51,138 nucleotides of DNA from Clostridiales bacterium. GTDB taxonomy: Bacteria; Bacillota; Clostridia; Lachnospirales; JAQSXR01. Each line of letters starts with the position of its first letter. Position 1 is the stretch's first letter. Both the position numbers and the translations under genes were made by a program. Location: NCBI GenBank assembly GCA_029256575.1, contig JAQSXR010000027.1:1-51138 (forward strand), read 5' to 3'. Of the stretch, positions 1-9,077 are shown piece after piece. The notes beneath the pieces are model-generated. The model was not told the origin of the DNA. It worked only from the letters and a program-made list of their open reading frames with translations, and made no database searches.

Positions 1-87
1 CAAATCTTCAATAATAAACTCATCTCCGGATTTATGATATCCCCCTCTGCATTTGCTTTCAGTAATTGTAATCTTTATTTTTTCCAT
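1..87 (-). CDS. TIGR04076-like small protein (N-terminal part only)
   Basis: Only the first 29 codons lie in the window; the gene runs off the left edge. The start is the ATG complementary to 85-87. The translated start reads MEKIKITITESKCRGGYHK followed by SGDEFIIEDL, which resembles the opening of the short TIGR04076 family: a conserved Cys, a G-G-Y-H motif, then a G-D-E-F segment. The family's function is not established. No partner gene is visible on the left side. The assignment rests on pattern memory of a short stretch, so it is moderate. Confidence 0.55.
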   Translation of the reverse strand, partial: MEKIKITITESKCRGGYHKSGDEFIIEDL

Positions 88-174
88 AGTCTAAAGCCTT
101 TCTTTGTAAATTCCTATTTAGTGATTAGTATCATATTTTAGAGTAACGTCACATCATTTGTAGCAGCACTGGTT

Positions 175-885
175 TTACACTATACTAGAATTACAATCTA
201 ACCTTCTCTCAGCAAAGTACATCCCCCAACTTTGCAAATCTTCTACTATACTATAAACTGTTTTATCTTGAGTTGAGTAAGATTCGGCGGTTCCAGGATT
301 ATCATCAGTAAAATTATCCCACGCAGTCTTTAAATTATCAGTCTGTTTAATCTCGTGTTCTAAATAAAAATCAATATATTTTACAACTTGGTTACTTTGA
401 ATTGTAACTACACCATATTTTTCTACCATCAATTCATCTCCACTCTTGTGAGATGCAAAACCAAATTTACACAACCCATCATTAATCAATATTTCAGAAT
501 GTCTATTTAAGACAGTTAACGCCTCTACCTTCGTACAGCCATCCATGTAAAATATATCTTTATGTAATTTTTCTATTAATCCATTCCCTATCTCTAATTC
601 TATCGATTCATTCGTTGGTATTTCTAATATGAAGAAAAGTGGTTCTTCTTGTACTTTAATAAAATGTTTTATTACTTCTACCTGCTTATCAGCATTAACG
701 TTAGCTAAAATAATATTATCTTGAATCTCGTATCCTTCACTTATTCCAGTCATATTAGCAACGTGGTATCCTTTTGATAATTTAAGTATATCCATCCACA
801 GATTATCCTTTCTCATATAATTATTAGTATTCACTAATTTTCTAAAAATAGAACGCCTATTCCAGGCCTCTTTATCAACCCTCAC
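175..885 (-). CDS. Uncharacterised protein, about 236 aa
   Basis: An uninterrupted reading frame with codon use like its neighbours. The product is soluble and acidic, without a signal peptide or membrane segment, and I do not recognise a family. The C-terminal third is rich in Asp, Ser and aromatic residues (for example WGMYFAERR near the end). The longest form starts at a GTG with only a weak GGGG nearby. The next in-frame ATG is about 22 codons later and has no good ribosome binding site either, so the start is uncertain. It reads toward the fragment at the left edge with an 87-base gap and could share its transcript. No function is proposed. Confidence 0.6.
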   Translation of the reverse strand: MRVDKEAWNRRSIFRKLVNTNNYMRKDNLWMDILKLSKGYHVANMTGISEGYEIQDNIILANVNADKQVEVIKHFIKVQEEPLFFILEIPTNESIELEIGNGLIEKLHKDIFYMDGCTKVEALTVLNRHSEILINDGLCKFGFASHKSGDELMVEKYGVVTIQSNQVVKYIDFYLEHEIKQTDNLKTAWDNFTDDNPGTAESYSTQDKTVYSIVEDLQSWGMYFAERRLDCNSSIV

Positions 886-970
886 ACCCCTATTCTACTA
901 TTGATTCTTGCTTGTGTTATGTATAAAGTATATTCTTTCATATTCCACTGTGGAAATATTTTTTTATATT

Positions 971-1000
971 CTTAACCGACGGTCATTTTCCCGTCTAGCG
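971..1000 (-). pseudogene. Relic of a P-loop kinase Walker A region
   Basis: On the minus strand this short piece reads T-G-K-M-T-V-G between stop codons. It closely matches at DNA level the Walker A coding segment of the intact small kinase at 5024-5584 (around 5520-5560). The shared core on the plus strand is ACCGACGGTCAT followed by similar bases. With the duplicated upstream region at 2061-2149 it suggests that a paralogous kinase gene once stood here and was replaced by the alpha/beta hydrolase. The match is short, so this is an inference. Confidence 0.4.
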
Positions 1001-1012
1001 TGGCTTTCAAAC

Positions 1013-1994
1013 TCATTGCTCTTTTACTTTCAATAACAACTCATAAAACTTATCACTCTCACTAAAATGAGGAAAGTGCGCAGAATTCTCAAACCAAACT
1101 AATTCCTTATACGGTGCTTCAAGCTTTTCATTTCTTCACATCCGTCATCAAATTAAATTCTTTATTTGTACCCCAAAGAGTTTCTGCTGACATTTTATTT
1201 CCCAACATAAACCTTATGCTGTCTATTCCATTATACTCTGGCGAGAACATACAACCCATCACGGCATCTTTGGTGACATTTGGCTCCACACCCTGCGGAC
1301 TGTACTTCTTTATGATTTTCTCTTTTGCTAACGTTGCTTCTATAACATCTTTATAAGGAGGGGGGCCTATCTCTTCTAATGTTTTTATCCCACTCTTATC
1401 CTTATACTGATTGGCCAATTCCAGAGCATATTCATACGAAATACGTTGCCCTTCCTTTTGATCAATTACTTGGCCCACTCCAATATAGGCTGAAATCTTA
1501 GTCGAATTATTCTTAACTAAATTCATACCCAATTCACTTCCCCAAGAATGTCCGACCACAATTATTTTTTCTTTGTTATATGTTTTACACAAATAATCGA
1601 TTACTTCCTCTGCATCTTTTAATAGTTGTTCTTTTGTCATACCTTTTTTATCCATAAAAAATGTATAGGATTTACCTGAACCTCTTTGGTCCCAATTCAC
1701 AACCACAAATTCTTCTTCCAGTTTTCTTTGATATTTTCTTGCAAAACTAATCTGAGGGAATCCCGGTCCCCCATGTAAAAATAAAATAACTGGATTTTCA
1801 ATATTCGTTCCTCTAATCTGTAGTGACTGCTTTTCACCACCAATCGAAATATCTGCTAATATATTAATACTATTGATTCCTTTTATATTAGGAGTATAGG
1901 TAGGTCGAAATAGAAAAATAAGAAGAATTACAATACCTACTGTTATTACTATTTTGCTGACTCTAATTTTGCCATTGCTCTTCCTAATACGCAC
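1013..1994 (-). pseudogene. Alpha/beta hydrolase (proline iminopeptidase-like), internally deleted
   Basis: The long open part (1128-1994) encodes 288 residues. It has an N-terminal membrane segment (about residues 13-31), the oxyanion motif HGGPG, the segment NWDQRGSGKS and the nucleophile elbow GHSWGS. All are typical of proline iminopeptidase-like alpha/beta hydrolases. The frame ends abruptly after MTDVKK. In another frame, directly downstream (1013-1123), the normal C-terminus continues: LEAPYKELVWFENSAHFPHF, containing the catalytic His, then a natural stop. The strand that carries the catalytic Asp is missing. The gene has therefore lost roughly 100 bases plus the frame and should be inactive. 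The start is GTG at 1992-1994 behind a GGGGAG ribosome binding site. It lies just downstream of a promoter-like region duplicated at 5.6 kb. Confidence 0.8.
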
Positions 1995-2060
1995 GACTCT
2001 TCTCCCCTTTATAGTAACTTATAACGGTTCATATAATGACTAATTTCATACTAACCATCT

Positions 2061-2149
2061 AATGTTTTGTTGATATAACTCTAGATACAGGGCATATATT
2101 GTTCTAAATCTATCTTTTCAGATTACCATTATTTGGTGTATTTATCAAG
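2061..2149 (-). repeat. Duplicated upstream/promoter region, copy 1
   Basis: These 89 bases align without gaps to 5597-5685 with 76 identical positions. Both copies lie directly upstream of a minus-strand gene: the broken hydrolase here, the small P-loop kinase there. On the minus strand both carry a promoter-like pair, here TTGATA, 17 bases, TAATCT. The duplication is best explained as the leader region of a former kinase paralogue. Confidence 0.7.
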
Positions 2150-2228
2150 ATAAATACGATGATTTAACTTTTGATTTGTTATTTGTATGCTTAGTAGAAG
2201 GATAATCCTTTCCCCTTGGGCTGAAAGC

Positions 2229-2258
2229 AAAAAAAGAATGCCTATAATGTGGGCATTC
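2229..2258 (-). terminator. Rho-independent terminator after the GH13 gene
   Basis: On the minus strand GAATGCC pairs with GGCATTC across a nine-base loop, followed by seven T. It lies about 80 bases beyond the stop of the sucrose-phosphorylase-like gene and ends the kinase/GH13 transcript. Confidence 0.75.
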
Positions 2259-2338
2259 CAATTTTTACAGTTCTGTTTATTATGTATTGGTCGATAGTGG
2301 ACAGAATGAATCTCCTTTGGGCTAACAAAGAGTTTTAC

Positions 2339-4042
2339 TTATCCAATAAAAGAATACATCTCATTCCCTTCTTTATCAATAGCACGAATCGTATACCTAT
2401 AATCTATAAAATATGCATCAAGCATTGCACGATAACCCTTATTCTCCCAACACAATCTTAAGCTATGCGAATCAGCTTCTAATACTTCTAACTTAGCATC
2501 AAACCCAAATGCCGGAAAAAGATTTCTAAATCGAATGAGTTCTAGCTGTTTCTTAACTACCTCTAGCTTTAAACCTTTTTGTACATCCTCAAAGGTCAAG
2601 TTTGTGCGATTGATCTCTTTATGTCCGCCCGAACCTGCCTTTTCCACAGCTTCATAGTTGTTCTTACCCGCAAACAGATCTAAATACCAGATTTGGGGCT
2701 TCCCAGGCATAAACATCTGTATAGCACGTGCTAAAAGCAGCTTCTGTTCGTCTTCACCCAAAGCGCTATAATAGGTCGCATTAACTTGGTAATACATATT
2801 CTTCTTGCCATGAAGATCTTTAACAAAACCTCCTCTGCTAACAACAACGTCAATAAGATGCTCTATCTGTTCATCTTCAAGCAAGCCTTTTAAATCAAGT
2901 AAAGGGATGCCATCATGACACCCAAGCATATTAACCGTTCTAATACCTTTTTTCTGAATATCAAGTATCCACTTTAACAAATACTGATTCGTTTTTCTTT
3001 CAAATGCATCAATGAGCAAACCAGGAAGGAAAAAGTCATAGGTCATATACCCCTTTTCTGCAATCTTCTCGTGAATGAGTTCACCATACGATGAATGTAT
3101 TTCCGGTAGAATTGTTAACCCAAAATTATCTGCAAGCAATTTAACACGTTCCAACAGCTCCCATGTTCCGGGGTCGTTCAGGAAGTTTTTAGCACCAGGT
3201 TCTTTGGGTGCATACGCAAATGCATCAAGTCTGACGATTTCTGCACCATAACTCGCAAGCTTTTTAAGTGTCTCTTCATAGAACTCCCATACCAGTGGAG
3301 ATTGGATGTTCAAATCCATCTGTCCTAAATAAGTGCGACTTGACTCAAGTAATTCAATAACGGTTTCTTTGTAATCCATAAATCTACCAAATTCTATTTC
3401 TTTTGGTTTCTTTCCACTCGCAAGCGCTTCATTCACTAAGTTGGTAAGTCCCTCTGCAGTACCATACTGAAGGTTCATCCCATGCATAAGATCTGTAGTA
3501 GCCAATGCCTTATATTTGACCTCCTGATAAAAAGTGTTCCAATAAGGTACCTCTTTCCCATCTGGCATACGTACATTCAGTATTGGAAGCCCAGGTTTTC
3601 TAAAAAACATATCTTTGATTAATTCATTATCCGGTTGAATATAGCCTTCTCCTGTCATCTGTCCATGCCCTTGCCAGAAATGATTCCAATTAATAAAGAA
3701 GTCTTTGAATATTGAAGTTTCACCATTTTTTAGGATGTCTTGAAATTGTTTCGATAACACTGATGCATGATTTAGAATAAAATCAAATTTAAAATCCAAA
3801 CCTTTATCTTTGATTGTGTTTAAATCGTCAAAGGTAGCAAACATTTCATTGAGTTCATAATCAATAACCGAAAATCCACGATCCAAATCCGTATTGAAAA
3901 GGCTAGGCAATACATAAAGTGACTGAAACACTTGATTCAGTTCTGGGTGATCTAAAAATATAGAAATATCTCTTAGTGTGCCTCCGATGCTATCTGGATA
4001 AACATTCAGCATAGGTCCAGCTTTCAATAAATTAGTATTCAT
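2339..4042 (-). CDS. GH13 sucrose-phosphorylase-like enzyme
   Basis: A 567-residue protein of the GH13 alpha-amylase clan, closest in layout to subfamily 18 (sucrose and related glycoside phosphorylases). Visible landmarks are DFILNH near residues 87-92, the nucleophile region VRLDAFAY (Asp about 273), the acid/base region LPEIHSSYGE (Glu about 314) and LGCHDG (His-Asp about 376-377). Family members cleave a glucoside with phosphate to release glucose 1-phosphate in the cytoplasm; no signal peptide is present. The exact substrate cannot be read from sequence and may be glucosylglycerate, glucosylglycerol or a sugar phosphate rather than sucrose. It follows the P-loop kinase gene after 16 bases, which points to a joint pathway. 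A terminator follows at 2229-2258. Confidence 0.85.
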   Translation of the reverse strand: MNTNLLKAGPMLNVYPDSIGGTLRDISIFLDHPELNQVFQSLYVLPSLFNTDLDRGFSVIDYELNEMFATFDDLNTIKDKGLDFKFDFILNHASVLSKQFQDILKNGETSIFKDFFINWNHFWQGHGQMTGEGYIQPDNELIKDMFFRKPGLPILNVRMPDGKEVPYWNTFYQEVKYKALATTDLMHGMNLQYGTAEGLTNLVNEALASGKKPKEIEFGRFMDYKETVIELLESSRTYLGQMDLNIQSPLVWEFYEETLKKLASYGAEIVRLDAFAYAPKEPGAKNFLNDPGTWELLERVKLLADNFGLTILPEIHSSYGELIHEKIAEKGYMTYDFFLPGLLIDAFERKTNQYLLKWILDIQKKGIRTVNMLGCHDGIPLLDLKGLLEDEQIEHLIDVVVSRGGFVKDLHGKKNMYYQVNATYYSALGEDEQKLLLARAIQMFMPGKPQIWYLDLFAGKNNYEAVEKAGSGGHKEINRTNLTFEDVQKGLKLEVVKKQLELIRFRNLFPAFGFDAKLEVLEADSHSLRLCWENKGYRAMLDAYFIDYRYTIRAIDKEGNEMYSFIG

Positions 4043-4058
4043 GTAATCCTCCTATACC

Positions 4059-4961
4059 CTATTCTTGTCCCATGAGTTCTAAATATGTATCATATGAAAC
4101 TATTTCGCCACTCTTAGTTACAATGATCTTTGCCTTTGATGCTTGGGAAAACAGCAACTCTTGCTCAATATGAAGAACCATCGATGTAAATGGACTATCT
4201 ATTGCACCATCCCTGTTACGAAGCTTACGATGTTCAAGTGTTTCTTGAGGCGTACTATTCAAAAGTACGGGAATGTCAACATTCTGAAGATTTGTATTGT
4301 TTCCATGAGTCCATTCAATAATCATGACCTTTTTATCGCTAAAATCAACCGAATCATACCACACTTCACTTTCTTCCCTACCCATTCTCTTAAGCATTAA
4401 CTTTTCGTCACCATTCTTAAAGTTTGTGATAATCTGATTCAATTCATTAAAATCTATTTCAAGCAATGATCCCAGATAACTTTTAAGGCCATTTCTTCCT
4501 GCTGCCTGATACGCAGAAATCCATTGATGTTCTTTACAAGCGTCTGGATCAACATCCTGAAAGGATTCCTGTAAAGTCTTTAAGATTTTGTTTCTTTCTT
4601 CCGTATATACCCCACTATATACTAATCCCTTTAATCCATTTTCTCTAAAAACTCGAAGTCTTTCAGCATCATTGTGCTTAGGTATTCTATGTGGATAATT
4701 ATCTCCAGATAGTACATAACTACCTATTTTAATGTCGTTGAGATAATAGGATAGCAAAGCACCAATCTCAGATTTACCAACACCTGAGCCACCATGTACA
4801 GCAACAACTTGCGCTTTCGTGATATGTAAAGAATTAATTTCAATTTTATCCCCTGGCATATCTCCTTTTGGAATGCTTTTGATATCTTCTATACAAGGTG
4901 GAATCCATTCGGATTCTAATAAGATCTTGTCATCATTTTGAACTAAAATATTTTTTTTCAT
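4059..4961 (-). CDS. P-loop sugar/nucleoside kinase-like protein
   Basis: A 300-residue protein with a Walker A motif GGSGVGKS at about residues 57-64, a segment VLSGDNYPHR like the substrate-binding part of uridine kinase/phosphoribulokinase folds, and an acidic strand VMIIEWTHG further on. The start is taken at the ATG at 4959-4961, because GGAGG stands eight bases upstream of it. A longer GTG start would read through that ribosome binding site. The gene precedes the GH13 phosphorylase-like gene by 16 bases, clearly in one operon. A likely job, inferred only from this pairing, is to phosphorylate a product or substrate of the phosphorylase. The substrate is unknown. Confidence 0.75.
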   Translation of the reverse strand: MKKNILVQNDDKILLESEWIPPCIEDIKSIPKGDMPGDKIEINSLHITKAQVVAVHGGSGVGKSEIGALLSYYLNDIKIGSYVLSGDNYPHRIPKHNDAERLRVFRENGLKGLVYSGVYTEERNKILKTLQESFQDVDPDACKEHQWISAYQAAGRNGLKSYLGSLLEIDFNELNQIITNFKNGDEKLMLKRMGREESEVWYDSVDFSDKKVMIIEWTHGNNTNLQNVDIPVLLNSTPQETLEHRKLRNRDGAIDSPFTSMVLHIEQELLFSQASKAKIIVTKSGEIVSYDTYLELMGQE

Positions 4962-5023
4962 ATTAAAAACCTCCACTTATTAATTTTATATTTACCTTTT
5001 GATTGATTACTTGGCCACTCTGA

Positions 5024-5584
5024 TTATAAATTAAATTTCTCCTGAATCATTCTTGCAACCATTTCAGGTTCCAAATTTGTATTATTAATTTTCAAATAGT
5101 TATCTTTCATGAATTCTCCATCCAAAGAATTCAGTCGATACTTTTCCTCTAACCTTCGAAACAATGCTTCTGATTTTCCTATATCCCTTTTTGTTGACTT
5201 ATTGAGCAAACGGTTCTCTGTCTTATTTCTCTCAATTCTTAGATCATAATCTGCCTCTAACTCTACATAAAATACCTCTGCGCCTCTCGATAGGAACAAT
5301 GTCTCAAGCTGATTGACAAAATCCCAGTCTTCTGGTGCATCCAATGCCCACATATATGTAAAAATCATACCGTATTCGCTACTCTTAGAATATGCATCAA
5401 ATATTTCTTGTCTGAATAGTCTTGTGAGGCGACTTCTTTCTGATGGCATATTAGTAAATAAATCAGAGACCACATCTATTGTCATGTGGTTGTGAAATAA
5501 TCTTAGATCTGTAATCTTTGTTAGTTCTTGACCGACGGTCATCTTACCGACTGCGTGTGGACCAAATATAATGATTAATTTCAT
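5024..5584 (-). CDS. Small P-loop kinase / AAA-type ATPase
   Basis: A 186-residue nucleotide-binding protein starting MKLIIIFGPHAVGKMT, with Walker A (GPHAVGKMT) at residues 8-16 and an overall size like shikimate or adenylate-type kinases. The start is the ATG at 5582-5584 with GGAGG seven bases upstream; the longer frame has no such site. Its phosphate acceptor is unknown. The gene seems to belong to a small local family, since relics of related genes are visible at 971-1000 and 9626-9670 and its upstream region is duplicated at 2061-2149. It stands alone, 62 bases upstream of the kinase/GH13 pair in the same direction. Confidence 0.7.
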   Translation of the reverse strand: MKLIIIFGPHAVGKMTVGQELTKITDLRLFHNHMTIDVVSDLFTNMPSERSRLTRLFRQEIFDAYSKSSEYGMIFTYMWALDAPEDWDFVNQLETLFLSRGAEVFYVELEADYDLRIERNKTENRLLNKSTKRDIGKSEALFRRLEEKYRLNSLDGEFMKDNYLKINNTNLEPEMVARMIQEKFNL

Positions 5585-5596
5585 TTTAAAACCTCC

Positions 5597-5685
5597 AATG
5601 GTTTGCTGATAAAATTCTAGATACATTGCATATATAGTTCAAAATCTATCTCTTCAAATTACCATTATTTAGTATATTAATCAAG
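5597..5685 (-). repeat. Duplicated upstream/promoter region, copy 2
   Basis: Gap-free counterpart of 2061-2149 (76 of 89 bases identical), directly upstream of the intact small kinase gene. On the minus strand it holds TTGATT, a 17-base spacer and TAATTT as a plausible promoter. Conservation between copies is highest in the stretch ACCATTATTT and around CTAGATACA. Confidence 0.7.
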
Positions 5686-5748
5686 TATTAAAAAAATGGA
5701 GTTTAGACGACTCAAAATTTCCAAACCGTAGGTGTTTATGGTCTAACA

Positions 5749-6240
5749 TTATCCCATATAATTTCTAGACATAAATCGCATATATAAATATTGTACCACA
5801 ATTGATATCAATGTTGCACCCAAAGGCCAGAATCCAGTAAAACTAAGATAGGACGTATCTGTGCGTGATAGGCCGATAAAATGTATAATTTGAATTGGTA
5901 TGTAAAAACAGATAGAAAAACGGATTAATAGTATTAATTTCGCTCTGGCAAACAACTTTTTATCAATAGGCATATTCTTATATTTTTTGAAAATTGATAC
6001 GATAAGGAGATTTTCTCTTACTTGAATCAGTGGCCAAAAATAAAGAGAGGATGCAATCAGGCAACAAATTACGTATATATTAAAAATTGCAATGTGATCC
6101 ATCTCCCCAAAGGAACCTGCCAGCACAAAGGTACAAAACAAAAACATTACGACACCACCGATTCCAAGATTTTTTGTATCGTAATATTCCAAGTTCTTTT
6201 TGTAGCTTTTATCCATTTTTATATAATTAAGTAGTTTCAT
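5749..6240 (-). CDS. ABC transporter membrane protein (YtrC/D-like)
   Basis: A 163-residue integral membrane protein with about four hydrophobic segments (around residues 28-45, 50-70, 105-125 and 133-153). It is the last gene of the GntR/ABC operon, 44 bases after the ATPase gene at 6285-7019. By position it is the membrane partner of that ATPase, as in the Bacillus ytr locus, where YtrA-type repressors control exporters that respond to cell-wall antibiotics. It is small for an ABC permease and would have to multimerise or pair with the 250-residue protein of the same operon. Its substrate is unknown. Confidence 0.65.
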   Translation of the reverse strand: MKLLNYIKMDKSYKKNLEYYDTKNLGIGGVVMFLFCTFVLAGSFGEMDHIAIFNIYVICCLIASSLYFWPLIQVRENLLIVSIFKKYKNMPIDKKLFARAKLILLIRFSICFYIPIQIIHFIGLSRTDTSYLSFTGFWPLGATLISIVVQYLYMRFMSRNYMG

Positions 6241-6284
6241 AAATCACCCTTTCTGTAATCGTTTCGTATGGAATACGTTTCAAT

Positions 6285-7019
6285 TTACTTGTTCCATCTT
6301 CCTTTTTTGAACAGATTACTGATACTAAATCGAAGCTTTTCATCCGTATTGTTCTGGTACTCATCAAATAATGTTTCAACATCCTTACTAAATATTACCC
6401 TGCCATTATCCAGCATGGTTATGTAGTCGGCAACCTTATCAAGATCACTGGTATTATGAGTAGAAAAAAGTATAGAGGCATTCTCTTCCGCTACAATTTC
6501 CTGAATTATCTTCAAAAAGTCATACCGAAAGACCGGATCAAAGCCAGCTGTCGGCTCATCCATTGCGTAAAGTATAGGATGATGAGCTGCCGCAAATGCT
6601 AACTGAAACTTCAAGAAGGTTCCTCTAGATAAATCTATTATTTTCGTTCGTGTTGAAATTTCGAAGCGGTCCAAATATTTTTGAAATGTATCTTCGTCCC
6701 AATTGGAATAGTAACAACTGTATATCTCTGCATTTTTCAATACACTTTCTTCAAAAAAGAAATTCTGATCATCCGAGATAAAGGCGGTGATATCTTTCAC
6801 TTTTGCTTCCTGAGTGCGACAGTCATAACCACCAATGAGAATCTCACCTTCATATCTTTTATATTGATTTGCCATTAGTCGAAACAATGTCGTTTTTCCT
6901 GCACCATTGTACCCGACCAGTCCCATGATATATCCTTTTTCCAAAGAAAAATTTACATCCTTTATTGAAAAATCAGGCCATACCATACTAACATGATTAA
7001 ATTCAAATACTTTATCCAT
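6285..7019 (-). CDS. ABC transporter ATPase (YtrB-like)
   Basis: A 244-residue ABC ATPase with Walker A GYNGAGKTT (about 36-44), a signature LSRGT instead of LSGGQ, Walker B YAMDEPTAGFD and the switch His in FSTHNTSDLD. The divergent signature and the short, domain-free architecture fit the YtrB/EcsA-like exporters that follow YtrA-type GntR genes. It lies 14 bases after the regulator gene and 44 bases before a membrane-protein gene, in one transcript. Confidence 0.88.
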   Translation of the reverse strand: MDKVFEFNHVSMVWPDFSIKDVNFSLEKGYIMGLVGYNGAGKTTLFRLMANQYKRYEGEILIGGYDCRTQEAKVKDITAFISDDQNFFFEESVLKNAEIYSCYYSNWDEDTFQKYLDRFEISTRTKIIDLSRGTFLKFQLAFAAAHHPILYAMDEPTAGFDPVFRYDFLKIIQEIVAEENASILFSTHNTSDLDKVADYITMLDNGRVIFSKDVETLFDEYQNNTDEKLRFSISNLFKKGRWNK

Positions 7020-7033
7020 TGTTCCCCCTCTTT

Positions 7034-7411
7034 TTATTCCATCGCATCAAATAATATTTTGATTGTATCTAGGATATCATCCCTTGGAATTCCAGCCACT
7101 TTACAATCCCGCACGATAGTGGCTAGTCGTTCCTCTAACATTGCAACTTGTTTCTCTTTCAGAAAATCTGTATTATGTTCACAAACATAAAAACCTTTCC
7201 CCACAACTGATTTTAGAAGGTTTTCCTTTTCTAATTCTTCATAAGCCCGCTTGGTTGTAATTACACTAATTTGAAGATCTTTTGCAAGATTTCGTATAGA
7301 GGGCATCGCCTCTCCCGGTAATAGTTCTTTTTTTATGATGGCGTCTTTAATTTGATTAATAATCTGCTCGTAGATTGCAAGCGTACTCATTCTAGATATA
7401 CTAATCTGCAT
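7034..7411 (-). CDS. GntR-family regulator, YtrA type
   Basis: A 125-residue protein with the winged-helix GntR domain (residues about 8-75: IYEQIINQIKDAI, LPGEAMPSIRNLA, SVITTKRAYEELE) and a short helical tail only. That size defines the YtrA subfamily, which lacks a large ligand-binding domain and represses its own ABC operon. The start overlaps the preceding permease stop by 11 bases. The 17-base palindrome at 9078-9094, downstream of the operon promoter, is the best candidate operator. The inducer is unknown; in Bacillus the homologue responds to cell-wall active peptides. Confidence 0.88.
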   Translation of the reverse strand: MQISISRMSTLAIYEQIINQIKDAIIKKELLPGEAMPSIRNLAKDLQISVITTKRAYEELEKENLLKSVVGKGFYVCEHNTDFLKEKQVAMLEERLATIVRDCKVAGIPRDDILDTIKILFDAME

Positions 7412-8153
7412 GGAATGTACCTGCTTTCTTCTTTCCTATATAATGGTACATTTCGTGATTCGCATTGAATGTGATGACTTCATCAAAATATTTCATAAAA
7501 AATACTACTATACATGCACTGGACACAAGGAAAGACGGAATATAATAGAGCCACAGTAGCATATTAAATTCTTTATCATTCATTGGAAGCAAAACACCTA
7601 TCCACGCTAATATAATTGTGGTAATTAACAAAATATTGCTATGGATAGTCGTCTTACGCTCTTCTTTCTCCATTTTGGGTTTAACGGGAACGGGAAGATT
7701 TTTAGAAAAATAATATTTTTGAATAGCAATATCCGAAGCGTAATAGCTTGGTAATAGGGATAGTAATATTGATCCAAGGAGAATGAATCCAGTATAAATA
7801 AATTGAATCAATAGGATAAAACTATTTACCTCAAGGAATAATCGAGATACCATCAGGATGAGTCCGAATAATAGCATCATAATAACGAGGCGAAAAAAGC
7901 ATGCTGTCACTAGATATTTTTTTCGTTCCGATTCTGTAAGTGGACATAAATATAATCCTTTTGCGAGTTTAACTGGAAAGAGAGTCAAAATAGTCAAAAT
8001 TAATAAAATGGAAGACCCAAATATATAGTGATATTTAGAATTATTTCCAATTATCAATAAGTTCATATATGAAGCCCATATCATCGGGATTGTAAATATT
8101 GAATAATTGCCTTTCTCATAATGGAAGCTGCTTTTCCAAATTAAATTCCACAC
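7401..8153 (-). CDS. ABC transporter permease-like membrane protein
   Basis: A 250-residue polytopic membrane protein with about six hydrophobic segments and a charged cytoplasmic stretch in the middle (KPKMEKEERKTT). It starts at GTG (8151-8153) with GGGGG about nine bases upstream, inside the end of the preceding ATPase gene (38-base overlap), and it overlaps the regulator start by 11 bases. This tight packing indicates translational coupling. Position and topology make it the membrane partner of the ATPase at 8116-9003. The sequence itself shows no substrate clue. Confidence 0.7.
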   Translation of the reverse strand: MWNLIWKSSFHYEKGNYSIFTIPMIWASYMNLLIIGNNSKYHYIFGSSILLILTILTLFPVKLAKGLYLCPLTESERKKYLVTACFFRLVIMMLLFGLILMVSRLFLEVNSFILLIQFIYTGFILLGSILLSLLPSYYASDIAIQKYYFSKNLPVPVKPKMEKEERKTTIHSNILLITTIILAWIGVLLPMNDKEFNMLLWLYYIPSFLVSSACIVVFFMKYFDEVITFNANHEMYHYIGKKKAGTFHAD

Positions 8154-9003
8154 TATGGAGTCCCCCTTTTACCATAAAATACATTAATTCCTCAATAGTT
8201 GGCTCAAACATTGTCAGCCCTGATTCATTAAGGAATACATCAAATGCATTATATATCAAAGCCATCGAATTATAGATTCCATTCTCCCGATATACAACCA
8301 TCCTTTCCGGTAATCCATTGATTTTACTTTCCTCTCCCGACACTAGGATATACTTATCCATTAAGATCTCTTTGCTCATGGAAAAGACTATATTACCCTC
8401 ATGCAAAAGGGTAATATAATCTGCTATCTGATCGAGTGTATCCGTTTGGTGGGTCGCAAGTAGTATGCTTTTTTCACCATCCGCAATCAAATCCTGCATT
8501 ATATCCATAAATTCCTGGCGGAATGCCTGGTCCAGATTAGCCGTCGGCTCATCCATAATGAAGAGTTTTGCATTGTGTGATAAAGCAAATGCTATCTGAA
8601 ACTTCATATGTTGTCCCTTGGATAATCGTTTCAGTTTCTTTTTCGTATCTACATGAAACTGCCTGCAGTATCGAAGAAATTCATCGTGATTATAGCATTC
8701 AAAGTATTTGCCAAAATTTTTAGCATTCTCTTCTGCACAAAGGTTCCGCTCATAATAATTTTCATCCAGAACAATACCCATCATGTTTTTTGCTATCTTC
8801 TCTTCTTCGTCCATAGATAATCCATCCACATAAACTTTCCCACTATCTTTATGATATATATTTATTAAGGTTTTTATTAATGTTGACTTTCCAGAAGCAT
8901 TCACTCCAACCAATCCCATAATATACCCCTTGGGAAGATGAAAGCAGACATCTGTTAATGAAAAATCCATGATTTTTTTATTTAGGTGTTCCACTCTTAG
9001 CAT
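8116..9003 (-). CDS. ABC transporter ATPase, first gene of the YtrA-type operon
   Basis: A 295-residue ATPase with Walker A GVNASGKST (about 33-41), signature LSKGQ, Walker B LFIMDEPTANLD and switch His in LLATHQTD. A C-terminal extension of about 80 residues follows the nucleotide-binding domain. The ATG at 9001-9003 is chosen because GGAGG stands four bases upstream; the longer frame starts within the leader without a ribosome binding site. It is transcribed from the strong promoter at 9105-9133. The operon thus holds two ATPases, two membrane proteins and one regulator, enough for two exporters or one hetero-complex. Confidence 0.87.
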   Translation of the reverse strand: MLRVEHLNKKIMDFSLTDVCFHLPKGYIMGLVGVNASGKSTLIKTLINIYHKDSGKVYVDGLSMDEEEKIAKNMMGIVLDENYYERNLCAEENAKNFGKYFECYNHDEFLRYCRQFHVDTKKKLKRLSKGQHMKFQIAFALSHNAKLFIMDEPTANLDQAFRQEFMDIMQDLIADGEKSILLATHQTDTLDQIADYITLLHEGNIVFSMSKEILMDKYILVSGEESKINGLPERMVVYRENGIYNSMALIYNAFDVFLNESGLTMFEPTIEELMYFMVKGGLHSVEFNLEKQLPL

Positions 9004-9077
9004 GGTTCCTCCGTTCTGATATAAACCTCGAATCGATTGTGAGATCCTCTTAGGATGAATCAAATCATATGGGGTGT

